This document shows positions 5,476 to 12,533 of a DNA stretch of 12,646 bases, piece by piece. Below the pieces are notes generated by a model. It searched no databases. It was not told where the DNA came from and saw nothing but the letters and a program-made list of their open reading frames with translations. Position 1 is the stretch's first letter. Every line of letters begins with the position of its first letter. Both the position numbers and the translations under genes were made by a program. This DNA is from Eubacteriaceae bacterium (GTDB taxonomy: Bacteria > Bacillota > Clostridia > Eubacteriales > UBA1433), in NCBI GenBank assembly GCA_012797825.1, contig JAAZOI010000141.1, forward strand, positions 1 through 12,646, written 5' to 3'.

Positions 5476-8436
5476 TTACGGACCGGACACATTTACAGTT
5501 ATAGTAGTAGTGTATGTCACTGATGTTTCTGTATAGGTTACAGTTATGGTGCAGTTGCCGACCGCCAGCGCGTGTATTGTAAGAGTGCCGCCTGACAGTG
5601 ATGCGGAAGCAATTGTCGGGTCGCTGGATGTGCACGATAATCCGGTGGATATATCAACAGTCTCCATAGACGCATTTGTGCCTTTAACCGTCAGTGTCTG
5701 GTTATTGCCCGTATGCATATTGAAAAAGTCCGGCGTTGATGCTCCGTTATATAAATCTATCGATTTAATAGAGGTAGCGGAATGCACGGTGCAGTAATCG
5801 GCAGCAGTGCCTGTCATTATAAACAATGCTCCTTTTTCGGCGGCAGGAATATAATCCGGGTCAAGTGGAGTAACACCTGCCGGGAATCTGCTTTCAGGTT
5901 TTACAATCATTACTTTTGTTACAACTGTGCTTTCAGGACAAAATTCTGTTGCAAGTTTGCCCGAAGCGGTGCATATTCTGAGTTCCTGATGGAAATCATC
6001 CGAAGCGCTTGGGACAGTGCCTGCTATAAACATTTCCGATATTACAGTAGAACCTCTAGGATCCTGGGCTGTCAGCTCCGTAGGACGTTTGCCTGACACA
6101 CTGTCTACTGATGCTGTTACTATGCCTTCAGGTCTTGACGGGAACGAACCGGATGTAAGCCCTTTCTTAGCATGGATTTGTCTCATATCAGTTTCCCACA
6201 TACTTGCCGGACCCGGTTTGTTACCGCCGTAAATACCTATATTCAATGTATATGTTTTGCCGTCAACAGTTACTTTATTTTCATCATATCCATACCAAAC
6301 AGCGCCTGTATAATAAGGCGTAAAACCGCAGAACCACGCGTGTCTTAAGTCATCGGTTGTACCTGTTTTACCGGATACAGGCATACCGGAAACACTGATA
6401 TTGGTAGTGCCGCCGCGTACAACGCCTTTCATGGCGTCTGTTACTAAAAACGCTGTTTCAGCCGAAAATACCTGGGTTTTTTCAGCTGTATTTTCAAACA
6501 GCAGATTGCCTTCTTTATCATACACAGCAGTGTACATTATCGGGTCAGTTCTAACACCCTGATTTGGGAATGTGGCGAAAGCAGCCGCCATCCTCAAAGG
6601 AGTTTGTCCTTTTGTGTAACCGCCAAGTGCAAGCGCCGCTCCGCCGTAGTCGTTTGGATCAAGCTCAAGCCCCAATTTGAGCGCGTAAGATGATGAAGTT
6701 TCAATTCCCACAACCTGGAAAGCCTGAACGGCAATCATATTTACTGACTTAGCAATACCTTGCCGTACTGTCTGCATGCCAACATAGCTTCCTGAGTTTC
6801 TGGGAGCCCATCCTCCGACTCGTATTCTTACATTGTCAAATGTAGTGGCAAGAGTGATAACTTGTGCATCAATTCCCGGCGCGTACACTGTAAGCGGTTT
6901 GGTAGAAGATCCTATCTGGAATTTGCGCAGAGCCCTGTTAAGCGAAAGGCTTGCGGTTTTTTCGCCTCTTCCTCCAATAAGCCCTACAACGTAGCCTGTG
7001 CTGTTGTCAAGAACAACCATAGCGCACTGAGGAATGTAATTAACTGTCTCACCTGTAGATTTCGTTTTAGCCGCGCTAGCCGCTTTAGCCGAAGCGCTTT
7101 GAGCGGGGAATAATTTATTATTTTTTGCGTTTGTTTCAAGTATTGTTTGTATATCTTTATCAATAGTGGACTGAATTACAAGCCCACCGTTTAATAAAGC
7201 TTCCTGAGCTTCCTCTTTTGTATAACCGTGTTTGTTTACCATGTCCGAAAGCAATTGGTTATATAAAGCATCAGTAAAATACGAATAAGTTGATCTTGAA
7301 TTTGATTGAGGTTTTAAGCCAACATTCAAAGAATCAAGCTGCGCGTAAGCTATACTGTATTCATCCTGTGAAATATATCCCAAATCAAGCATCTTCTTAA
7401 TAATAAGTTTCGCGCGGTTTGCATTGTTAGGATTTAACGGATATATTTTATTTCCGGCTTCATCTGTTTTTGATGTTATATAGTAAAGTCCGTCGTCCAC
7501 GTTTTTCTCAAGCACAAAGGGCATATAATACGTGGGCGCGTTAGGCACGGAAGCAAGCACTGCCGCCTGTGCTATGGACAAGTCCTCGCACGATTTATCA
7601 AAAAACGTCCATGATGCGGATTCAATTCCCCACGCCCATGCGAAGTTAACTTTATTTAAATACGCTTCAAGTATTTTTTCTTTTGTAAGCATACCTTCAA
7701 GTTGTATTGAAAGTTTCCATTCCATTACTTTTCTCTTTAATTTTTTAACATCCGAAAGGTGAGTGCCCTTTATTAATTGCTGTGTTATGGTACTGCCGCC
7801 CGAACCTGACAGCGATTGCGTTTTGATAACATTCAATCCTGCTTTTATAATACCTTTAAGGTCTATACCCTGATGGGTGTAGTAACGTTCATCTTCTATT
7901 GAAACAAAAGCGTCCTGAACAATTTCAGGTATATTGTCAATGCTTACAACCTCTCGCTTCTCAGTTCCTTGAAACACCTGATATTGATTACCCTGATTAT
8001 CAAGAATTACCGATGATTCAATATATTCAAGTTTTGAAAGGTCAACCGGCGGTGCTGTTATTATCCAGAATATGGAAAGCAGGCAAAGCACTACCCCTGT
8101 TGCGACACAAAAAGCGCAAAAGCCTAAAGCAGCTCGCTGTATATAAAATAAAATTCTTTTTTTAGGTATTGCAACTCTTTCTTGATATTTATATATTTTT
8201 TGCTGTTGTTTTGAAAGTCTTTTGTATTTTTGTTTTGATATAGGCACAAATTCTTCTCTTATCTTAGCATGATAAGCAAGTCTTTGTTCTTTTGTAAGTT
8301 TAGGAGGCTTCGGTGATGAGGCAGCAGCCCTGCCTTTAACTTTTTTTAACCTGATTTTACTTTTTAATCCGGAATTGGAGCTCCTGTTGTAATCCTGTTG
8401 TTTTTTTGTATAATATCTATCGTCTTTTTTATTCAT
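5476..8436 (-). CDS. Class A penicillin-binding protein (transglycosylase/transpeptidase)
   Basis: A 986-residue bifunctional peptidoglycan synthase of the PBP1A type. Order: a basic cytoplasmic region (1-95), one membrane segment (about 104-128), a GT51 glycosyltransferase with EDERYYTHQG (catalytic E181), GGSTITQQLIK (213-223) and KRKVMEWKLSIQLE, then a penicillin-binding domain with SSTK (S510 nucleophile, K513), SVN (564-566) and KTGT (690-693). A tail with CTASGKLATEFC and DYCTVH motifs, seen in clostridial PBPs, ends in a Ser/Thr-rich region (about 912-984) resembling a bacterial Ig-like (Big_2) domain. Start: an upstream in-frame ATG at 8514 would put the promoter -35 box inside the gene, whereas the ATG at 8436 has GGAGGA nine bases away. 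The GT51 stretch reads NKVNFAWAWGIESAS where relatives usually have N-T-x-x-x-G and Y-G, an unusual variation. The family call is very secure. Confidence 0.96.
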   Translation of the reverse strand: MNKKDDRYYTKKQQDYNRSSNSGLKSKIRLKKVKGRAAASSPKPPKLTKEQRLAYHAKIREEFVPISKQKYKRLSKQQQKIYKYQERVAIPKKRILFYIQRAALGFCAFCVATGVVLCLLSIFWIITAPPVDLSKLEYIESSVILDNQGNQYQVFQGTEKREVVSIDNIPEIVQDAFVSIEDERYYTHQGIDLKGIIKAGLNVIKTQSLSGSGGSTITQQLIKGTHLSDVKKLKRKVMEWKLSIQLEGMLTKEKILEAYLNKVNFAWAWGIESASWTFFDKSCEDLSIAQAAVLASVPNAPTYYMPFVLEKNVDDGLYYITSKTDEAGNKIYPLNPNNANRAKLIIKKMLDLGYISQDEYSIAYAQLDSLNVGLKPQSNSRSTYSYFTDALYNQLLSDMVNKHGYTKEEAQEALLNGGLVIQSTIDKDIQTILETNAKNNKLFPAQSASAKAASAAKTKSTGETVNYIPQCAMVVLDNSTGYVVGLIGGRGEKTASLSLNRALRKFQIGSSTKPLTVYAPGIDAQVITLATTFDNVRIRVGGWAPRNSGSYVGMQTVRQGIAKSVNMIAVQAFQVVGIETSSSYALKLGLELDPNDYGGAALALGGYTKGQTPLRMAAAFATFPNQGVRTDPIMYTAVYDKEGNLLFENTAEKTQVFSAETAFLVTDAMKGVVRGGTTNISVSGMPVSGKTGTTDDLRHAWFCGFTPYYTGAVWYGYDENKVTVDGKTYTLNIGIYGGNKPGPASMWETDMRQIHAKKGLTSGSFPSRPEGIVTASVDSVSGKRPTELTAQDPRGSTVISEMFIAGTVPSASDDFHQELRICTASGKLATEFCPESTVVTKVMIVKPESRFPAGVTPLDPDYIPAAEKGALFIMTGTAADYCTVHSATSIKSIDLYNGASTPDFFNMHTGNNQTLTVKGTNASMETVDISTGLSCTSSDPTIASASLSGGTLTIHALAVGNCTITVTYTETSVTYTTTITVNVSGP

Positions 8437-8485
8437 TAATATATATCCTCCGAATAAATCGTGCGAGTTGCCAATAAACACAAAA

Positions 8486-8514
8486 ATAATACCTTTTTTT
8501 AAGTAAAAAGTCAA
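8486..8514 (-). promoter_or_regulatory. Consensus promoter of the penicillin-binding protein gene
   Basis: Read on the minus strand, TTGACT (8514-8509) and TATTAT (8491-8486) are exactly 17 bp apart. The expected transcript starts near 8479, with a leader of about 43 bases, and carries the GGAGGA ribosome site at 8451-8446. This fixes the gene start at 8436. Confidence 0.8.
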
Positions 8515-8520
8515 CTTTTA

Positions 8521-8529
8521 TGATAAAAT
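8521..8529 (+). promoter_or_regulatory. Putative extended -10 promoter of yebC
   Basis: TGATAAAAT reads as an extended -10 element (TG, one base, TAAAAT at 8524-8529) 41 bases before the yebC start. No good -35 box is present at the right distance. It lies back to back with the promoter of the penicillin-binding protein gene. Confidence 0.4.
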
Positions 8530-8569
8530 AATGAATTATAAAATTATCTATATTACAGGGGGAGTTTTT

Positions 8570-9295
8570 ATGTCGGGACATTCGAAATGGGCAAACATAA
8601 AACATAAAAAAGAAAAACAGGATTCTAAAAAAGGTCAGGTGTTCACAAAAATGGCGCGCGCTATTGCGGTTGCGGCTAAAGAGGGCGGGGCAGACCCCGA
8701 TATGAATTCAAAATTAAAAGACGCTATACTTAAAGCAAAAGCTGAAAATATGCCTAATGACAACATAGACAGAGCGATAAAAAAAGGCAGCGGCGGCATG
8801 GACGGCGTATTTGAGGAAATATATTATGAAGGATACGGTCCCGGTGGCGGAGCGGTTATAGTGCTTGCGCTTACTGATAATAAAAACAGAACAGCTGCTG
8901 ATGTTCGATATACGTTTGATAAAAATAAGGGCAATTTGGGAACAAGCGGTTGCGTATCTTTTATGTTTTCAAAAAAAGGGCAGATTTTTATTGCTCTTGA
9001 CAAAGCCGATGAAGATACTATTTTAAGAATAGCTCTTGATAACGGAGCGGAAGATGTGCTTACAAGCGAAGACGGATATGAAATAATAACGGATATTGCT
9101 GATTTCGCTAACGTATGCGACGCGTTTGGCGAAAATAAGATTCCGATGCTCAGCGCTGAAATTGCAATGATACCTTCAACGGAAACGTCTATTGAAGGGG
9201 ATAATGTAAAAAGATTTGAAAAAATGATTGAAATGTTTAACGATAATGACGATATACAGGAAGTATGGCATAACTGCGTTTATGATGAAGAATAA
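8570..9295 (+). CDS. yebC: YebC/PmpR-family protein
   Basis: A 241-residue member of the YebC/TACO1 family, the normal length. The N-terminus MSGHSKWANIKHKKEKQDSK is the family hallmark, followed by FTKMARAIAVAAKEGGADP, NMPNDNIDRAIKKGSG (about residues 60-75) and YEGYGPGGGAVIV. Family members have been described as DNA-binding transcriptional regulators and, more recently, as ribosome-associated factors that help translation of proline-rich stretches, so the old regulator name may be incomplete. The ATG at 8570 is preferred because GGGGGA lies just upstream and it gives the canonical start; an earlier in-frame ATG at 8531 adds 13 non-conserved residues. The next gene begins 12 bases downstream, so the three genes yebC and the two CHR genes are probably one transcript. 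In many bacteria yebC neighbours ruvC, which is not seen here. Confidence 0.95.
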   Translation: MSGHSKWANIKHKKEKQDSKKGQVFTKMARAIAVAAKEGGADPDMNSKLKDAILKAKAENMPNDNIDRAIKKGSGGMDGVFEEIYYEGYGPGGGAVIVLALTDNKNRTAADVRYTFDKNKGNLGTSGCVSFMFSKKGQIFIALDKADEDTILRIALDNGAEDVLTSEDGYEIITDIADFANVCDAFGENKIPMLSAEIAMIPSTETSIEGDNVKRFEKMIEMFNDNDDIQEVWHNCVYDEE

Positions 9296-9307
9296 AAACA
9301 GGTAAAA

Positions 9308-9889
9308 ATGAAATTATCTTACCAAGAAATAAAAAGCAGGTTAATTTGCCTAAGCATATCATTTTTAAAAATAGGCGCGTTTACGTTCGGCGGCGGATAC
9401 GCGATGATACCTTTAATATCAAAAGAAGTTGTTGATAAACATCAATGGATTACCGATGAGGAAATGATAGATATATTCGCTGTAGCCGAATGCACGCCGG
9501 GAGTAATAGCAGTTAACTGCGAAACGTTTGTAGGCTACAAAGTCGCCGGTTTCTGGGGCTCGTTGTTATCGACTGTATGCGTCGTTTTGCCTGCTTTTAT
9601 TATAATATGTATTATTTCATTGTTTTTTGAATCGTTCAAAAATATTTTATGGGTTTCATACGCTTTTAAAGGAATAAGAGTAGGAATTATTATCCTTTTA
9701 GCTATGGCAGTTTTAAAAATAGGAAAATATGTTAAATATAATATATTCGCATGTATTATTCTTGCGGCGGCTTTCATATTAAGCGCGTTTAGTGATATTA
9801 ATACAATTTATATATTATTGGGAGCAGCGGCGCTGGGCATTTTTTATAATTTAATTTTGCCGTATGTAAAAAGAGGCGGCAAAATATGA
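9308..9889 (+). CDS. Chromate transporter (CHR) half-size subunit, first of pair
   Basis: A 193-residue integral membrane protein of the CHR family, single-domain type. The family motif FTFGGGYAMIPLI (about residues 26-38) is followed by the second motif ECTPGVIAVNCETFVGYKVAG (about 60-80). About five or six hydrophobic segments follow, including VCVVLPAFIIICIISLFF and IRVGIIILLAMAVLKIG. Full-length ChrA proteins carry two such domains in one chain; here they are two genes, and the products probably pair in antiparallel orientation. CHR proteins export chromate in some bacteria, but in many gut or anaerobic species the substrate is unproven, so chromate transport is only a family-based guess. 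The ribosome site is weak (AGGT at 9300-9303), consistent with translational coupling to yebC 12 bases upstream. Its last four bases overlap the next gene. Confidence 0.92.
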   Translation: MKLSYQEIKSRLICLSISFLKIGAFTFGGGYAMIPLISKEVVDKHQWITDEEMIDIFAVAECTPGVIAVNCETFVGYKVAGFWGSLLSTVCVVLPAFIIICIISLFFESFKNILWVSYAFKGIRVGIIILLAMAVLKIGKYVKYNIFACIILAAAFILSAFSDINTIYILLGAAALGIFYNLILPYVKRGGKI

Positions 9890-10470
9890 GCGTTATTTGG
9901 CAGCTTTTTATTACTTTTTTTAAAATAGGTCTTTTCACAATAGGCGGCGGATACGCAATGATACCGTTTATACAACAGGAAGTAGTGCAAAAAGGTTGGG
10001 TAAGCATAACTGATGTAATGGACTTTATTGCAGTGTCCGAATCTACTCCCGGACCGTTTGCGGTAAACATTTCAACTTTCTGCGGCATTACTGCCCACGG
10101 ATTTTTAGGCGCGGCGGCAGCTACTATTGGCGTTGTGCTTCCGTCATTTTTGATAATACTGTTCATAGCAAAAAAATCATCAAATATACTTTGCAACAAA
10201 TATGTCAGGTATTCGCTTGATGCAATACGGCCTGCGATTGTAGGTCTTATATTGTATGTTGTATTTGAGTTTATGAAATTAAGTCTTTTTACAAGCGGCA
10301 GCCCTGGATTTTCTGCAGATATTAAAGCGTTGATTATATTTATTTTCTTGGCGGGTTATTTTATTTTTAGAACTTACAAAAAAAAGAAAGTAAATCCTAT
10401 AACAATAATACTGCTTTCAGCTTTTTTTGGGATTGTAATGTACGGAGTACTGCCAATTTTAAATCTTTAA
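9886..10470 (+). CDS. Chromate transporter (CHR) half-size subunit, second of pair
   Basis: A 194-residue membrane protein, paralogous to the preceding gene and joined to it by the ATGA overlap, which suggests translational coupling and a 1:1 complex. It keeps the CHR motifs FTIGGGYAMIPFI (about residues 17-29) and ESTPGPFAVNISTFCGITAHG, here with the more standard TPGP in place of TPGV in the first copy. Hydrophobic segments include TIGVVLPSFLIILFIA, AIVGLILYVVFEFM and ALIIFIFLAGYFIF. The AGAGG ribosome site (9872-9876) lies inside the end of the first gene. The pair is the usual split form in Clostridia. The physiological substrate is unknown. Confidence 0.92.
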   Translation: MSVIWQLFITFFKIGLFTIGGGYAMIPFIQQEVVQKGWVSITDVMDFIAVSESTPGPFAVNISTFCGITAHGFLGAAAATIGVVLPSFLIILFIAKKSSNILCNKYVRYSLDAIRPAIVGLILYVVFEFMKLSLFTSGSPGFSADIKALIIFIFLAGYFIFRTYKKKKVNPITIILLSAFFGIVMYGVLPILNL

Positions 10471-10479
10471 AATATACTG

Positions 10480-10485
10480 TATAAT
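10480..10485 (+). promoter_or_regulatory. Possible -10 box of the BofC-like gene
   Basis: A perfect TATAAT lies in the gap after the second CHR gene, 41 bases before the start at 10526. The matching -35 position (TTTTAA, 10457-10462) is weak and lies in the end of the CHR gene, so this is tentative. Confidence 0.35.
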
Positions 10486-10525
10486 TTGCATTAATTTGGA
10501 AACCATATTGTCAGGTGATGATAAT

Positions 10526-11101
10526 ATGAAAAAAAGATTGATTTATATTCTCGCCGCTTTGATTATATTATCGGGCGGCTTTGCTTTAGGGTTTGGCTAT
10601 AACTCAATTTCTAATAATCAGGCAAACAGCGGCGTAAACAACAATGATAACACAAATGACGATGTGTCCGTAAGCGGCAGTACGTTAGGCAGCGGTTGTA
10701 TAGTTGAATATATAACAAATTATGAAGCCAATAATCAAAGTGTAAAAACGCAGGAAAATTTAAACGCAAATCTTGTAGGCAAAAACAAAGGCGAAATTGA
10801 ACAGTATTATAAAAAATGGAAGCTTGATTATTTTTCGGAAAATAAAATAACGCTTAGCAGAACTGTGCCGGGATATCCCAAAGGGTACGCGGTTGTAAAA
10901 GTTATGTTAAACGAGGAAGATTTATCAACAGGAAAAACAATTGTGTATGAATATGACGGCGAGGGAGAGATGCTGCTGAAAGATACTATAGACGATGTTC
11001 CGCAGCTGCTGCAGGCAAACGAGCTGAAAGAATTAATGGACGGAAAAGTATTTACCTCTCTTAATGATGCGTATGCATATCTTGAAAACATACTCGAATA
11101 A
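10526..11101 (+). CDS. BofC-like membrane-anchored protein
   Basis: A 191-residue protein with a short basic start, one membrane segment (about residues 4-24), an Asn-rich linker (30-45) and an extracellular or intermembrane domain. The latter reads like the two-part BofC fold: ENLNANLVGKNKGEIEQYYKKWKLDYFSEN (about 77-106) matches the 'l-v-G-x-x-x-E-l-x-x-x-y-x-x-W' pattern. The C-terminus ANELKELMDGKVFTSLNDAYAYLENILE resembles the end of BofC, where 'eL-x-x-G-x-x-v-x-s-x-x-e-x-x-x-x-LE' is seen. BofC in Bacillus restrains the SpoIVB protease in sporulation, so an endospore former is possible but not shown. The ATG at 10526 is favoured by AGGTG (10513-10517) and by the signal-type start MKKRLIY; an upstream in-frame TTG at 10496 has no ribosome site. 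The resemblance is from pattern memory only. The gene is likely separate from the CHR genes (55-base gap). Confidence 0.6.
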   Translation: MKKRLIYILAALIILSGGFALGFGYNSISNNQANSGVNNNDNTNDDVSVSGSTLGSGCIVEYITNYEANNQSVKTQENLNANLVGKNKGEIEQYYKKWKLDYFSENKITLSRTVPGYPKGYAVVKVMLNEEDLSTGKTIVYEYDGEGEMLLKDTIDDVPQLLQANELKELMDGKVFTSLNDAYAYLENILE

Positions 11102-11104
11102 AAA

Positions 11105-11132
11105 TAAAAAGGGGCGTATGCCCCTTTTTTTA
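11105..11132. terminator. Bidirectional terminator between BofC-like gene and 5'-nucleotidase
   Basis: A 10-bp stem (11106-11115 with 11120-11129) with loop GTAT is followed by T7. The A run on its left makes it work in both directions. It overlaps the stop codon of the minus-strand gene (11130-11132). Confidence 0.92.
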
Positions 11133-12530
11133 TTCGCTTTTTATTTTTTTTCTTTTTATTGCTTTTCTTAGTTTTACGATAATGAATATTATAATAAGCA
11201 GTATTAAAATAATTGCCGCAAGCGCTAAGAAAAATACTTTATTCGGATTTTTTATAAGACTTAGTATATTCTTGCTGTTAACCTCAACTTTTCGCTCATG
11301 TGTCTGATTGTAATACTCAGGCACTAAGTTGGCTGAAAACGACTGTATATAAGAAGCAAGCGCAACCCATTCTTTTTGTTCTTTATTATTTTTATTATAT
11401 ACTATATAATCCTCAAAATTGGTAATTGCGTTCCCGGCTTCATCTTTAGGAATTATAGATAAAAGTCCGAATGATTTGCCCTTAACGGCTCCGAGCATTT
11501 GAGCGGAATATAGTCCTGATACCACTCGATACAGCTTATTATCGTCAATTTTAACTCTTTGTCCGTCTTTTATAAGATATACGTCAGTTACCCGGTTTAA
11601 AAATAATCTGTTTGGATTATATTCATACGCAAGCCCGCTCATGTAAAGCTGCGCGTCAGGCATTATGGCAGAAATTGACGCGTCAACTTCCGCGACGGCT
11701 TTCAGTTCTTTTCCTGTTAAATAAATACTTACAAGCGGATAGCCGGCTATGTTGTCTTTTCCTATTCCCAATGAAAGAGTATTGTATACCTCCGATACGG
11801 TAATCGGGCCTTTGTCAAAAGAGCTTCTTATAACTCCGCTGGGCACAACTGAAACATCAACATTTTTATAATTTGCCCCTTCCGCATTTTTAATTGCGTA
11901 TACGTAAGAATCCGCTATTAAATCACCCAGACCGTCTTCCTGCAGCTTTTTAGCGAAATTTTCTATTGGAGTAAACAAAAAATCGCAAACAGCCAGCGTT
12001 TGGTCAAAACTGAAGCCGAATAATGACAGATAATTTTTATTTACTAAATTTTTATATTCGCTTATTTTATTTGTAACTGCGGCATCGTTATCAATTGTTC
12101 CATTTACGGGAATTAATTTATAATCTTTAACGGTGTAATTTCCGTTTGAATCTTTATTCAAAGTCAGTTCTCCGACATTATATGTATAACTGCCGGTAGA
12201 GCAAATAACTGTGCTGCCCGATATTATAGGCTCGTTTATTGTTGTATGAGTGTGACCGCTTAAAATAACGTCTATATCGGGTGCGGCTTTTGCAAGCAGC
12301 TCGTCTTCCGATTTGCGGCTGTCTGTATCCGTGCCGCTGTGTGATAAGCATATTATTAAATCTGGGTTTTCTTTTTGTTTTAATTCATCAACTGTTTTTT
12401 TAGCGCTTTCTATAGGGTCTTTAAATATAAGTCCGCTTTTAGGCGCGCAGCTTATAGCGTCTTTTCCTATAACGCCGAATACCGCTATTTTAACGCCGCC
12501 TTTATTTAATATTATGCATTCCTTTTGCAT
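11130..12530 (-). CDS. 5'-nucleotidase-family phosphohydrolase, N-terminus missing
   Basis: A 466-residue open frame covering the last part of the metallophosphatase domain and the whole substrate domain of a 5'-nucleotidase/UshA-type enzyme, which removes phosphate from nucleotides outside the cell. It keeps NKGGVKIAVFGVIGKD (about residues 9-24), CLSHSG with H64, and the metal-site motif LSGHTHT (90-96). The 5'-nucleotidase C-terminal domain then runs about 170-400 (GLGDLIADSY, VVPSGVIRSSF). A C-terminal membrane anchor (about 432-454) and a Lys-rich tail follow. Missing are the signal peptide and the metal motifs DxHxH, GD and GNHE. The ATG at 12530 has no ribosome site and is unlikely to be a true start. 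The missing first part is found immediately beyond, on the opposite strand, so the gene appears to be split by an inversion. As it stands it is probably not functional. Confidence 0.85.
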   Translation of the reverse strand: MQKECIILNKGGVKIAVFGVIGKDAISCAPKSGLIFKDPIESAKKTVDELKQKENPDLIICLSHSGTDTDSRKSEDELLAKAAPDIDVILSGHTHTTINEPIISGSTVICSTGSYTYNVGELTLNKDSNGNYTVKDYKLIPVNGTIDNDAAVTNKISEYKNLVNKNYLSLFGFSFDQTLAVCDFLFTPIENFAKKLQEDGLGDLIADSYVYAIKNAEGANYKNVDVSVVPSGVIRSSFDKGPITVSEVYNTLSLGIGKDNIAGYPLVSIYLTGKELKAVAEVDASISAIMPDAQLYMSGLAYEYNPNRLFLNRVTDVYLIKDGQRVKIDDNKLYRVVSGLYSAQMLGAVKGKSFGLLSIIPKDEAGNAITNFEDYIVYNKNNKEQKEWVALASYIQSFSANLVPEYYNQTHERKVEVNSKNILSLIKNPNKVFFLALAAIILILLIIIFIIVKLRKAIKRKKIKSE

Positions 12531-12533
12531 TAA
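12506..12533. repeat. Imperfect palindrome at the split-gene junction
   Basis: ATGCA (12514-12518) and TGCAT (12526-12530) form an inverted repeat around seven bases. Outer arms TTAAT (12506-12510) and ATTAA (12529-12533) also match, though offset. It lies where the plus-strand signal-peptide piece meets the minus-strand body of the 5'-nucleotidase. It could be one end of an invertible segment or the trace of a fold-back joining. Confidence 0.45.

Noticed and set aside
5546..6232. Several plus-strand frames of 70-100 codons opposite the penicillin-binding protein
   Set aside because: All lie antisense to a conserved coding region, lack ribosome sites and have no family-like sequence.
8434..8514. 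Earlier ATG at 8514 as the penicillin-binding protein start
   Set aside because: The -35 box (8514-8509) and -10 box (8491-8486) lie inside this extension, and the ATG at 8436 has a GGAGGA site.
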